DNA from: Solanum dulcamara | Taxonomy: Eukaryota > Streptophyta > Magnoliopsida > Solanales > Solanaceae | Reading direction: 5' to 3' | Assembly (NCBI RefSeq): GCF_947179165.1 | Contig: NC_077237.1 | Location: 16,081,523 to 16,145,522 of the forward strand | Length of the DNA stretch: 64,000 nt | Program-made: the position numbers and the translations under genes | In this document: positions 13,230 to 25,830 of the stretch, one piece after another | Layout: every line of letters begins with the position of its first letter | Numbering within the stretch: the stretch's first letter is position 1 | Notes under the pieces: generated by a model | Told to the model about the DNA's origin: nothing | Seen by the model: the letters and a program-made list of their open reading frames with translations, nothing else | The model's database searches: none

Positions 13230-13795
13230 TGATCTCTAAAGGTTACATGTTCCATCTTATATGGATTAGGGATATGAATTTTGAAGCCCTTACTTTTTAA
13301 TTATTTTAGGGTGTAAATAAGTTTCTAGAAGTGTTTTTTGATGATTTTCTGGGTATCCCTCCTAAAAGGGAGATAGACTTTGGTATTGATCTTCTTCTCG
13401 ATACCTAGCTATTTCTATCCTTCCTTATAGAATGGATCTGATATAACTTAAGGAGGTAAAAGATTAGTAAAGAATTTATTGGATAAGGGCTTCATTAGAT
13501 CGAGTATCTCTCCATGGGGTACTCTAGTTCTCTTTTTACATAAGAAGGATGGTTCACTTCGCATGTGTATTGATTATCAATAGTTGAATAAGGAACAATC
13601 AAGGATAAGTATCTCATTTCAAGGATCGATGATTTATTTGATCAACTTCAAAGAGCAAGTTATTTCTTAAAGATCAATCTTCGATCGGGTTATTATCAAC
13701 TCCGAGTGAGGGGATGTGACATTCCAAAGACGACATTTAGAACTTGGTAGGGTCACTTTGAATTTTGGTTATGGTTTTTGGACTAGCAAATGGTC
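13230..13795 (+). pseudogene. Decayed gypsy reverse transcriptase fragment, truncated
   Basis: Out-of-frame pieces of the N-terminal half of a gypsy reverse transcriptase can be read: [12 protein letters not shown] (about 13485-13520), [10 protein letters not shown] (about 13550) and [10 protein letters not shown] (about 13685-13715). Stops and missing bases break the frame. The sequence stops before the YIDD active site, and the polymerase palm, RNase H and integrase are absent. About 80 bp later a 3' LTR remnant begins, so 3 kb or more of the element is deleted. Confidence 0.75.
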
Positions 13796-13879
13796 CACAA
13801 CTTTTATGAATTTGAGAAGCTGGGTGTTCAAGTAATATTTAAAAATGTTCGTCATTGTTTTCATTGATTATATATTTAT

Positions 13880-14055
13880 CTATTCTTGAAGTGAGGATGA
13901 GTAGAGGCATGTTTAGACTAGAAGTATATTTAAGTTCATTTTTAATTGTTATGTTCATTATATTTTATCATGCTAGGTATGCTAAGAGGCTTGGTTGGAG
14001 TCCTTTAGGATTCTAATCGCCATGTCACATCTAAAGTCTATCTTGGGTCATGATA
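13880..14055 (+). repeat. 3' LTR remnant of the same gypsy element
   Basis: The last 175 bp match the end of the 5' LTR (gaggcttggttggagtccttt at 13985 on against the same block near 11455) and end gtcatgata, one base away from the expected gtcatgaca. The rest of the 3' LTR is deleted. Confidence 0.65.
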
Positions 14056-16738
14056 ATTTTGCATTTAAGTTTTGGTGGGCTATTTTCCAACACCGTCTAT
14101 GCCTTACCATGCCAGATAACTACTTAACTACGGATCGTGTGGAGATGGTGACATATCTTACGGCCAGCTATGATAATGATTTTGTCTTGATTATTATTGT
14201 CGAGATCCACAAGAGGGCACTTCGGAGACCACTTCATTCCCTTTCTTTGCTTGATTTTCAAGTTGCATAGAGAGTCCACCATGCCAATGATTTCTGGGAT
14301 AGATGCCTTTGATAGATATTGGGTTGATCAAACATGAGACTAATTAGATTGTCCAAAGACAAGCTTTATTGCCCGAGGTCAGATTGCCAGAGATGTTTGA
14401 GGGCCTGGCCGCAGATTAAGGTGCTGATAGAGCTGCCCCAGAGGAGAAGCCCACTACTATGGAGCTGAGTGGGGCTGACACTACGACTATCCCGCCTGCC
14501 ATCAGCTCTTCCACTTGCACACCATGCCCATAATTTGCTGGCTTGGTCACCATTTCGACCGAGTATCTTCAGATCCTGATTCAATGGTAGACTAACACTC
14601 AGACTCAATTGTCTATATAGTCCATCAGCTCAATCTATAGGCCCAAAAATCCATAGAAGAGTCTGACAAATAGGACACAATAAATCTTAATGTTTTCTTA
14701 GATGAGAGAGGTTGTTGAATACATGGTTATATTGACATCTTTTACCAAAGGGTGAGTGAGTGCTTTAGGAGCTTCTCGAGCCCAAACTTGTCTAGCATTT
14801 AGCAAGAGATAGAGAGGCTCCAATATGAGATCACTGTGTTGGCCACCACATCGCTACCTCCCCTCCACTCTCTACTAGTACCAGTTATCCCTACTTTTAC
14901 TATTGATCTATTTGTTGAGGAGGAGCTTTCACAGGTATCTGATAAGCACCCATGTGATGAGATTATTAGTGAGGGGGTGACTGAGGTAAGGACTATGAAG
15001 AAAGAGAGACTCGATGGCTTGAAGAGGCACGACTGCTTCTATTCGAGATGAGGCAGATCGATGAGAGAGAGAGAGAGAGAAAGAGATAATAATTGATTGG
15101 AGCCTCGGGCTCAAAGGATGCTTCTGATGGTATCCCTCATGTAGATTTGGAGACATCTATTGACACACCAGATTCCACACTGATGGACCCGACATCCACT
15201 CTTTAGTACTCCGACATATATGCCCCATCGATTTTTCTTCACCCTCTATCTTTAATTTTTGATATTGTGAATTGGGGATAATGCACGTCTTTTCTAGAAG
15301 GGTGGGATAGTTATTTTCATTATGAGTGTTTAGGCAAAGTCTGAGTAGCTTAGACACTCGAATGAGTCCTTGGGGTTTTCTTTCATTTGTACTTTCCCCG
15401 AGTACCTTTTAATTTCTGTTGAACTAGCATGTTTAGGATGTAAATATGAAATAAGAATAGGAAAGTATGGCATGTTGGTTATAATGTTTACACAATGAAA
15501 TAGGACTCCTCCAACATTTGTGAAATGTTGTATCTATTTCTTTGATATGTTAACTATGTGGGATCTTTGTATGATATGACATAAATTGATAGGATATGCA
15601 TGACTTAGGCTGAAACATAAACCAGAGATTGATAATTATTAATGAAACATGATGTTATATGTGCGGTGAGGTTATTGTTCATTCTTACTTTTTGTATCAA
15701 TCTAGAACCTACCCCATTAGTCATATTGTGATAATTGAGCTGATGATTAGGAAAGAATCATAGGTCGTTGTTGAAAATATTTCACTTAGTCTAAAAACAA
15801 CCATAAAAATGAAATTGTACCCCTCGATCCAAAGCTTTGAGTCTTGAATAGACCTTTTTATGGAAATTACACAATTTACCTTCCCCGTCATTAACTATTA
15901 AATCTTTGTTTTGGCCCCGGTCCCTCATTAGATAATGTGCACCTTAAATCAAGTCAAATTCCTAAGTTGAGGATGACCACTATAGAGGAAAGCGAGAAAT
16001 AAAGGAGTATGAAAAGAGATGTGTAACGAGAAAAAGGAGAATAATGGGGTGTGGCTGTGATAGAAACTAAAGTAAAAAGAAAAAATTATGAAGTTGTCCA
16101 AAATAAGCAAGCATATAGAAAAGAAGAGTGAAAGCCACACCCGATCATCAATGAAAAAAGAGAATAGGGGTGAAATAAGTTATTGGTTGTAAAAGGTGGA
16201 ATTAAGCTAATGTAGTGTCAAGGAGGGAAAAAGGTCACTCTAATTGAAATATACCACACCCATCCCTGAACCTATATTACAAGCCAAGAAAGTATTATTG
16301 TGATCCTAATTCAACATTTGAGAGTATAAGTATGAAAATAAAGGCAACTTATGTATTGTGCATGAATGTTTGAATTTCTTTTGTGAGAGTGAGAGTATAC
16401 CTAATCCCTGTCTTGAAAAATATCTTGATATGTGTGTGAAAATGGGACTTCTTTGTAGTGAGGTCACAAGTAGCATTGTCGAAAAAAATCATGATCTTGG
16501 TGATTCTTGTCTATGCATGTAAATATGTTTATTTGTATACTGATGTCATAAATTAATCCATGTGAGTTATCTTAATTAAGAGGTAATGATTGCACTGATT
16601 TTTGAATGAAAAATTTGAGGGTGTTGTGAGTTTAAAAATCCATGTGATTCTTGTATTTTCTTGATCTTCTTTTGCATAGTGTCATTTTGTGCTAGTAGTG
16701 TCTCTTGAGGACAAGCAACTATTTTAAGTTGAGGGTGT
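14056..16738 (+). mobile_element. Decayed 3' region of a Tat/Athila-like gypsy element
   Basis: There is no intact gene. On the + strand, broken frames near 14060-15050 read as low-complexity, charged protein without a motif I can name. A GA microsatellite lies at 15062-15086. The best landmark is the 3' end: ttgaggacaagcaact followed by aagttgagggtgttgatg (about 16704-16743), the standard 3' untranslated signature and polypurine tract of Tat/Athila elements. The frame at 14366-14608 on the other strand is a shadow. Family assignment rests on that signature alone. Confidence 0.5.
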
Positions 16739-17226
16739 TGATGTACCATAGATTTACCGTACTTATTATTAATATTTTGCATGTATTTTGAGCATTTGTT
16801 GGTAGATTTGATTATTTTTTGTCTTTGATTTATAGGAAAATAGATTTTGGTATCGAAGAATGAAAAGACAATGTTGCAACTAAAAGTTGGCCTCTACGAG
16901 TCAGCCTACAAGCTGTAGCTGGAATTTATAAATGGGAGTGATAATGTTGAGGACAAGTCTGGATCTACGAGGATGATTACGAGCCATACAAAGTTCTATA
17001 AACCGTAGGACGAAGCCCAAGAAGATGACCAGAGAAGGAAGCCTCAGTACTTGGCCTACAACTAAGCACGATGGACCATGCATTGGTATATAGACCGTAG
17101 GTCCTGTCCATAGAAACGATACTGAAGGTAGACTTGAAATCTTCTTTCATGAAGGAACTCCATGACCCATAGGATGAGTTACCCGTAGGTCATGAGTCGC
17201 AGATACTGCAAACCTACTTTTCCTAC
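16739..17226 (+). repeat. Tat/Athila-like 3' LTR, truncated
   Basis: It starts tgatgtaccata right after the gttgagggtgt purine-rich tract. It is cut at 17227 by the end of a reverse-oriented LTR, so only its first 490 bp are present. Confidence 0.5.
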
Positions 17227-19335
17227 TATCACGATTCAAGCTAAAACCTAGGTGCGACACAATGATTAGAATCCCAATGGACTCCAATCAAGCATCTTAG
17301 CATATCATACATGAGCATACATAAGGTACATAAATCAATAAAGAAAATACATAGATGCGGAAGTAAAGTCTCAACATGAGAGAGAACATGTCTCAAAGTC
17401 GAAATAAAAGGACAACATAGACTTTTAACATCAAACATGCCTCTACTAATTAGATGGGGGCATAAAACAAGCTCCTAGATCACCCATGACAATGTATGAA
17501 AAGTATTAAGAATGTAAAAGATAAAATTCTTGTCCCCGAAACATGAGGACTCTCCAACTACCCTAAAAGTAAAGCTCAACTCTAGCCACGAGTGGGAGGT
17601 GCGGGATGATCGTCCAACCCTACATCATGATACAATGTAAAAAAAGTATGTGATAGTAGATGGAATGCACTAAGTATGTGAGAAGTATGAATGAACAATG
17701 AATATAGGACATAATCAATGTGAATCATGAGATGCATGACCAATATCTTAAAATATAAAAACCTTTAAACGTCATAATCATGTGGTCAATGCATCAAAAC
17801 ATCATCAGGATAACTTCTATACCTTTTCGCATACCTTGATGTGGGATAGGACCTTTAACCGACATATAAGACCATGTGAGCTATAACATGAAATCTGACG
17901 TACTCTCACACTGAGAAAGGCGATACTAGTTTGCCAAGTTAGACTTTGTGATGGTACTTCATCCATCATGGTGCTATTATGGATCCACTAGCTATGCCAT
18001 ATTATCACTTTAAACCTACGTGGGCAACATAGTTAGGGACTAAAGGTTTCTATTAGGATTCCCTTGGATAGCTACTATGGCTATTGGACTGAACCCCACC
18101 TTAAAGTCCTCTCGATTCTTAGTCATTATCCCAATGCAATTTCATGAAAATATAGTCATTAACATAATTAAGAAAGACAATAAAGATATCAATCCTCATC
18201 ATAAGAAAATCTTATAAATATTTGATTAACATGATTGATTCATATGAATCCATGAGTTGGTGAGAATCTCCTTTCACCTCTTTAACATGATTGTGTGAGA
18301 ATATTGTTATCACACTATAACTTCTTGCTTAAGACATCATTCAAACATCATTCAAAATATTTCATGAGTCAGTCATACACCTTGATGATTATTCATAAAT
18401 CTTTCATTGAAATCACTTGAAATTCATGATCATAGTTCCTTGAAAGCATACTTGACATAAAATATAACATGAGTCATTGAAATTCAACTTCAAATCATGC
18501 AATATGATGTGAATTATACATAATTTGATTAAAAACATAATATATATCATGAATAAGAAGACTCAAAGCATATTCATGAAACTAGGGCTTTTAGAAGAAG
18601 AATTCATAAGAGAATTTGAGAAGTACCTTGGGACTCCATGGGTGAAAGGACCCATAGATGAATTCCCACATACCTTAGATCTTAGGACCCCTAAATTGCA
18701 TTGAATTGATGTCTTGACCATGATTTTTCCTCTTGAATTGCTTGAGGAAGAAGAAGACTCTTGAGAGGAAAATTTAGAGAAAAGATTTTGTGTTTTGAGT
18801 GTTTGGGTAAGGAGAGAGTTAGTAAAGCTTAGGGTAGTTAATTGGATAGAATAAACCCCTAAAAACCATCCACATTCACTAATGAGATCATTGGAAAAAC
18901 ATCAAAACACCCCTAATTTAGTTGAATTTGGGCACCTGCATAGAAGACTTTTCACGGACCGTGTACCCCTTCACGGTCCTTCAAGGGTCTCATGAACTTG
19001 AAGGGGATTTTTTTATCTTAGGGGTTCACCCTCCATGAGCCACATCATGGCCTGTAAAAAGCTCCATAGCCTGTGGTGGTGGTCGTGGTGAGGAGGCTGA
19101 CTTATGGTTTGAAGGGGGTGATCACTACGGAGGCCACCATGGGTCGTGGTCCCTCTCTGGTCCTCACCCATGATCAAATATGCACCAGGATGGAGGACGA
19201 TGGCTCTTCATGGCCCATGGTCTACTTCACAGCCTTTGGAGGGCTTTGTGAAGGCCACCTGGTGACAAAATATGCACTTTTCTGGGAACTATAAACCTCA
19301 TTTTTCAACTTTTCAACTTTCAAGGTCTTATAATA
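17227..19335 (-). repeat. Gypsy 3' LTR, reverse orientation, about 2.1 kb
   Basis: The low end reads tatcacgattcaag, a decayed reverse of an LTR end. The high end reads gtcttataata followed by tctcccc, which is the polypurine tract on the minus strand. It belongs to the minus-strand element whose coding remnants lie at 21728-23535. It contains a stretch of cacggaccgtg-type short inverted motifs (18950-19260). The open frame at 19073-19294 lies in this LTR and is not a gene. Confidence 0.65.
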
Positions 19336-19711
19336 TCTCCCCATTGGAAATATTCATCCTCAACTAGGAGTCGTACTAGAATGAATATGATAGGAAAGAA
19401 GCATAGTAGCCAATATTAATGCAAAATACACTAGAAATCATAAAACATGGAATATTCAATCCCCAGTTAAAGCATGACTTTAAAACTCATTTCATGAACA
19501 AGAATGCATATGAAAACATGAGAACAACCGAAACACATGGATTTAAATGGGTGGATCATGAAGGAATTCAATACCTCAACTAGGAATGAAAGGAAAGAGA
19601 TGAGGATATCATGGCATCAAATCAGATTCGACCTCTCATGTAGCACCTTCAACCTCTTGATTCCTCCATAACACCTTATGTTACTTGTTTCTCAACTTTC
19701 TAACTTTCATT
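19336..19711 (-). mobile_element. 3' untranslated part of the minus-strand gypsy element
   Basis: Non-coding. It resembles the stretch at 25470-25620, which sits at the same place (between integrase end and LTR) in the next element. The polypurine tract is at about 19336-19342 on the minus strand. The segment is separated from its integrase by the solo LTR at 19712-21722. Confidence 0.55.
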
Positions 19712-21722
19712 TGTAACATTCCTCAAAATAATCACAAGTGCCTTAAGAATTCTCTGGGAATAGGCCGCTCACGTAATGCATTATTCTTAATCTTTTTGAC
19801 AAATCTGAGTAATATCGATCAGAGGGTCAAAATCTATGGGAAAATAATCTCGGTGGGTTTTTAGGATCCGTATATCAAAAGATAGATTTTTTAAAGAAAC
19901 TGCGCAAAATAGTAATCTGGCCAAAATCTCATTCACTCAATATTTGCCTATCAAGAAACACCTCTGCATCACGGACCTGGGCGATGGTTTTTATACGAAT
20001 TTAGTTTTTAAGTAAGGTCACTTTAGACTTTTCCCTAATTTTTAGTTAATGAACCTAGACATTTTTAGGACCTAATTCAGCTCTATAAATTGACCTAAAC
20101 CTCTAATTTTATTCATTCTTCTACAATTCACTTACTCAAATATTTCTCTCTCTACAAAAGACTCTCAAGAACTTCATTGAAGAATTCAAGTAAATTCACT
20201 CAAAACTCTCAAGTTTTTCCAAATTATTTGGTTTTCTCACTTAAGGTATGTGGTATTGATTCATGGATTCTTTCATCCATAAAGCCCAATTAATTTCTCA
20301 AGTTTTCTATCAAATTAAAGTATGGTACTTTATGGGTATTATGATCTCTAGTCCAATTGCATGAATTATGAGTTAAATTATGATTATGAGTATATTTTGA
20401 TATAAATTGATGGTTATTGCATTGAATTGAAGAGTTTTTTCATATTTTCTTCTATATTGATCTCTAGGGTTCATGATGTAAATTATGGATATTTTAAATT
20501 ATACTTCTTAATGATATCATATTTATGAATTATGTATAGGATGATAGAAAGTATATGATCGTGCATATTTCCAAGTAAATTCCATGATTTTCAAGTCAAT
20601 TGATTATGCATATGAGTTTTACTCTAAGTTCAAGGTATGAATTTCATGCAAGTTATGAAGTAAGGTGACTAAGGGCCCTATGTGGTGACCTAGGACCTAA
20701 CTATATGAATTATGCAAATATAATTGTAATGATGAAAGGACAATTCTCACATTACAAGTATGTTATGAAAATGAGCTACTCTATGATTTCGAACCTATGA
20801 TCATGGCTATGATATATGTAATTATAATTTCTATGCTATTATGTATTCCGTGGGATTTAACTTAGCACCAAGTGGACTTGAGGTGGGGGACCTACCAAAA
20901 GCCCTAGTAGAAACCTCATGTCTCTTAAACTACGTACCACTGTAGGTTGCCTTCATGTCCTAGCTATTGAATCCACATATAGCGTATGTATGACCCGTCT
21001 AGTAGGGTAGAGTCTACCTTGGCAAGTGGATTCCCCTTCTTCTTCATTGTATGGGGAGACAATGGGATTCCAGGTTATAGCTCGTATGGTCTTATTGTCG
21101 GTTATGGTTCCTATCCCACATATGTACGACCTCATATGTATTTTCATGATCTAAATTATGCTTTCCTAATGATTTGGTCACTATGATTTTATCATGACTT
21201 TACTTATCCCATCTTATCATGTTTTTTACTTTTCCATTGCATACCATGATTTACGTTTCATGTCATTCCCTCATACTTAGTACATTTTAACGTACTAATG
21301 CATATTTTTGCCTACATTGGCTCATAATGTAGGGGCTGAGATTGAAGATCATATTCGTCCACGTGGCTAGTTAAGCTTTCCTATTCGGCGGTGTTTGTAA
21401 TGAGTCCTCATTTATCGGAGATTAGTCATCAAGTTGGTTATTGTTTTCAAAGACTTTTGTTATGTTTCATATTGAAGGTGAGTCAGGGACATGTCTTAGC
21501 CCCCGCCCATACTCATAAGTAGAGGCATCTAGTTGAACAAATGTTTTGAGTCTATATTGTCATGTGACATTCTTCATTTCTACTTATGATTTAGACTCTC
21601 TTATGATGTTTCCTCTTTTATTTTACCTTATGAATGCTTATGATATGTACAAGAGGCTTGGTTTGAGCCCTTCGGGGTTTCGCTCGAAGTGTTATGACTA
21701 GGCCCTAGGTCGGGTCGTGACA
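19712..21722 (+). repeat. Solo gypsy LTR, 2,011 bp, with target duplication TCATT
   Basis: It starts TGTAACATTCC, ends GTCGTGACA and is flanked by tcatt at 19707-19711 and 21723-21727. There is no primer site, coding region or second LTR. A TATA-like ctctataaattg lies near 20082 with a pyrimidine-rich leader after it. Reading across it, the 3' end of a minus-strand integrase (21728 on) joins its own 3' untranslated region (19711 down), so it is an insertion followed by LTR-LTR recombination. Short frames at 20953-21186 are within it and are not genes. Confidence 0.85.
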
Positions 21723-21727
21723 TCATT

Positions 21728-23340
21728 CTAGGATCTCAACCGGAACCTTCTCATATGAAAGACTATATTTCACAAAAATGTTTTCCAAAGGCATAATAGA
21801 TCTAGGATAACCAACTAAGTTCCTCAACAAAGACACATGAAACGTCGGATGCACCGATGCCAACTCAGAAAGCAGATCCAACTCATATGCCACCTTGCCA
21901 ATCTGCCTCAAAATCTGATATGGACCTACATAGCGATAACTAAGCTTCCTTTTCTTGCCAAAAGGCATCACACCTTTCATGGGTGAAATTTTCAAGTAAA
22001 CTCAATCCTTAACCTCAAATTCAAGTTCTCTTCTCCTCACATCTGCATAGGACTTCTATCAACTATGGGTAGTCTTCAATCTTTCTCTAATCAGTCTAAC
22101 CTTTCCAATAGCTTCATGCACCAACTCAGATCCTATCAAGGCACTTCACCGACTTTGAACCAATCAATAGGTGATCTGCACCTAATACCATATAAGGCCT
22201 CAAATGAAGCCATCTGAATGCTAGAATGGTAACTGTAATTACAGGCAAACTCTATTAATGGAAAATAATCATCCCAATTACCTTTAACATCAATAACATG
22301 GGCACTAAACATGTCCTCTATGGTCTGAATGGTATGCTCATCCTGACCATCCGTCTGAGGGTGAAAATTTATACTAAGCTTAACTTAAGTACCAAGACCC
22401 TTTTAGAAAGATCTCCAAAACTGAGATGTAACCTAAGTACTTCGGTCTGAAATGATAGACAATGGTACACCATGAAGCTTAACCAACTCTCTAATATATA
22501 ATCTAGCATAGTCCTCAGCTGAATAACAAGTCTTAACAAGAAGAAAATGAGTTGACTTAGTCATTCAGTCGATGACCACCCAAATCGAATCATGTTGCCT
22601 ACAGGTACGAGGCAAACCTGTAATAAAGTCCATATTCAAGGACTCCCACTACCAAGTAGGAATCTCAATATCTTGAACCAAACCTCTTGATTTTTTATGC
22701 TCAACCTTCACTTTTTGATAACTAGGACATTTAGCCACAAACTCTGCAATATCCTTCTTCATGCCATTCCACTAATATACTTCTCTCAAACACGATACAT
22801 TTTTGTGGAGTCCAGATGAATAGAATATCATAAACCATGGGCTTCAAATAATATCATTTCCCTTAAGCTATCAACATGGGAAATGCACAATTGGCCTTAA
22901 TATCTTAAAATACCATCTCCCCCTTGGGATAAAGCCTCAATGGCTTTTTTGGCAACCTCTTTCTTCAACTCAACCAGAGTAGGATGGTATAACACACTCA
23001 TGTCATAGTCCTTCAATAACTCAAGCCGTCTCCTTTATTGAATATTCTAGTCCTTTTAAGTGAACACATATTGCAAACTCTTATGATCAGTGAATATATC
23101 TACATGGACACTATAAAGGTAGTGTCTCCAAATCTTCGAGGCAATGATCATCGCTGCAAACTCCAATTCGATGAGTCAGGTAGTTCTTTTCATGCACCTT
23201 GAATTTCTTGGATGCATAGGCTATCATCTTACCATTATGTATTAAGACACAACCAATACCAACCCTTGAAGCATCATAATAAATGACAAACCCATCATAA
23301 CCTTCCCGTAAAGTCAACACCAAAGTGGAGGATCAAATAA
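21728..23340 (-). pseudogene. Decayed gypsy RNase H and integrase
   Basis: On the minus strand, RNase H is readable at 23111-23323 (YYDASRVGIGCVL, then KMIAYASKKFKVHEKNY). Integrase pieces follow: the core region with HPQTDGQ-like and YHSSIQMASFEALYG motifs near 22350 and 22200, and the C-terminal part at 21723-21995 ([13 protein letters not shown], then [11 protein letters not shown]), which normally leads to the end of pol. Many stops interrupt it. In this copy the protease at 23353 runs straight into RNase H, so the whole reverse transcriptase is missing. Confidence 0.75.
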
Positions 23341-23535
23341 AATCTCAGGAATAATAATGAATTTTATAGAAAAATAAGGAGTAACAAATGATAGAGTAGC
23401 ATCCGGATCTAACAATGCATAAACATCTATGTCAAAGACTTTCAACATACCAGTCACCATATCAATCGAGTCCTATAACTCCTGATGAGTCAAAAGGGCA
23501 TAGAATCGGTTTTGGTGATGACCGCCACTTAACCT
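23341..23535 (-). pseudogene. Decayed gypsy gag C-terminus and protease start
   Basis: The minus strand reads RFYALLTHQEL, then MLKVFDIDVYALLDPDATLSF: the standard gag-to-protease linker and the retropepsin active-site region, with DPD where DPG is usual. The protease ends after about 20 further residues, at the join with RNase H. At about 23535 the strand of the coding remnants switches. Confidence 0.65.
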
Positions 23536-23840
23536 ATCTCTATCCCTCCTTATGTTATGGCCCCGACTGAAATTAAGAAGTTGAAGGAATAATTAAAAGA
23601 CTTGTTAGATAAGGGTTTCATAAGGCCAAAAATTTTACCATGTGGTGCTCTCATGTTGTTTGTTACAAAGGATGGGTCACTTCGCATGTGTATAGACTAC
23701 CGTCAATTGAATAAGGTCACCATAAGGAATAAGTATCCTATTCTAAGAATACATGATTTGAGTGATCACTCCAAGGTGAAAATAACTACTCAAATTGATC
23801 TTTGTTCTGGTTATCACCAATTGAGGGTAAGAGAGTGTCA
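23536..23840 (+). pseudogene. Gypsy reverse transcriptase fragment on the opposite strand to its neighbours
   Basis: The + strand frame 23602-23853, with upstream pieces from 23540, encodes the fingers part of a gypsy reverse transcriptase: [38 protein letters not shown], then [15 protein letters not shown]. It stops before the YIDD catalytic motif, where a reverse-oriented LTR begins (23836). Gag/protease (left) and LTR (right) of neighbouring elements both lie on the minus strand, so this is an inverted, orphan piece. Confidence 0.75.
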
Positions 23841-25453
23841 TGATACGAACTAGGCCCTAGACATGACATGGCGATTGAAACCCCAAAGGGGCTCCAACAA
23901 AGCCTCTTGATGTATCGTAAGCATGCATAAGGTAATAAATTGAAAATAACATAGGAAGGAGTATCAAAGAATGAATTATAAAAGTATAGGAGTTTGAAAA
24001 CATAGACTCTACATAGTGTGTCCAACAATTGCCTCTACTAATCAAGAAGGGTGGGAACTAAGACATGTCCATATCTCACCCTCAATATGAATATAATAAA
24101 AGTCTTTAAAATAAAACAAACTCATAACTCGCCCTCGATAGATGAGGACGCACCAATCTTCGTAAGATAACAACTCTACTAGCCACGTGTGGAAGGAATG
24201 TGATCCTCGACCCCTACATTAGGAGACAATGTAGGAAACAAAATATGCATTAGTACATTTGAATGTACTAAGTATGTGGGCATGCCATGCAGCATAAATC
24301 ATAGGATGCAATGATCAAATAACGTATATGATAAAAGAGGATAAGTAAAGTCATCAGAAAACCGTAATGATCAAAGCATTAAGAGATATAGTTGAGATCA
24401 TAAAAGAACACAAAGAGGGTATACATATGTGGGATAGAACCATAACCGACAATAAGACCATGCGAGCTATAACATGAAATCTGTATGTCTCCCAATACAA
24501 CGGAAGAAAGGGGAATCTACTTGTCAAGGTAGAATCTACTCCGCTAGGCGGGTCATGAACATATGTTATATATGGATCCTCTAGCTAGGCCATCAAGGCA
24601 AATCCTACGGTGGCACGTAGTTATGAGATAAGAGACTTTATATAAAAATCGCATAGGTTGAGCCCCACCTCAAGTCTCATTCTGTGCTAAGTCAAATTCC
24701 ACAAAATACATAACATAGTAATCATACTCAATATATATCATAAAACTTGTGCATAGGTTTAAAACTCATAGACTAGATCATTTTCATATCATAATTGCAA
24801 TGTGAGTAAAAGCCTTTCAACATCACAAACCATCTTGCACAATTCATGTCATTAGGTTCCTAGGTCACCAATTAAGGATCCTAAGTCACTTTTCTTCATA
24901 ACTTACGTGAAATTCATATCTTGAACATAATTAAAATCTGTAATCATAGTACATACTTGAATTTAAGGTAAAAATTGAATACATAGTCAATTTGATTGAA
25001 AACCGTGAAATAGGATTAAAAACATGCATGATCATACTGCTCTTACCAACCCATACACAATTCATAAAACTAATATCAATTAGATAAATAATTTAATCAA
25101 ATATCATAGAATTCCTCATAAGTAAGGAAACCCAATGCATAATTATTGAAATTAGGGCCTTCGAATTAGAAATCATAAGAATAAATTTAGAAAAACCTTA
25201 GGACTCCATGGGCGGAAGGGACCAATGATAAATCCCCACATACATTAGTGAAAGCAATTAAGAACTTGAAGAGCAACCTTGTTGAACTTGAAATTATGGG
25301 AGAAACTTTAAAGAGATTTTGTTAGTCTTGCCTTAGGAAATTTAGGGGAATGAATTAGAATATGAGGGGAATTTAAAGGGTTGGGTGATTATAGGTTTTG
25401 AAGTTGTCCATAAAAGTGTCTAGGTTCATTGAACCAAACTTGAGAAAATACCA
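23836..25453 (-). repeat. Gypsy LTR, reverse orientation, truncated
   Basis: It begins tgtcatgatacgaac (reverse of an LTR end), and its body runs parallel to the reverse LTR at 17227-19335: the block with a lowered 'tagccacgtg' at 24180 corresponds to 17583. The part of the LTR nearest its start (about 400 bp) is missing, and pol-end sequence follows from about 25460. Confidence 0.6.
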
Positions 25454-25459
25454 TGTCCA

Positions 25460-25830
25460 CTTAGTACCTCAGGCTTGAGTGGAAGGAAAGAGATACGGAT
25501 AACACTTTACCATGTCCACTTCCGCCTCTCATGTAGCACTCTCTACTTGTTGATTTCTCCACAACACCTTAACAAACGCAACCTCTTTATTGTTTAATTT
25601 CTTCACTTGCCGGTTTAAGATTTCCACCGGAACCTCTTATAAGTCATGTTTTCTTCAACATTCACATTGTCCATTGATACAATAGAGTTTGGATTACCCA
25701 CAAACTTTCTTAACATTGACATATGAAATACAGGATGAGCCATAGTCAACTCAAATGGAAAATCTAACTCACATGCCACTTTTCTAATACACTTCAATAT
25801 CCTATAAGGTCCTACATATATAGGAATCAA
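25460..25830 (-). pseudogene. Integrase C-terminus and 3' untranslated remnant, gypsy
   Basis: The minus frame 25615-25830 reads YVGPYRILKCIRKVACELDF and AHPVFHMSMLRKF, the C-terminal integrase region typical of chromovirus-type elements. It is joined directly to the start of RNase H at 25827, so most of RNase H and the integrase core (about 2 kb) are deleted. Confidence 0.7.

Noticed and set aside
14366..14608. 80-codon minus-strand frame with few stops
   Set aside because: It lies opposite a decayed element region, has no recognisable domain and no gene context.
19073..19294. 73-codon + strand frame rich in V, G and T
   Set aside because: It lies inside a reverse-oriented gypsy LTR full of short inverted motifs.
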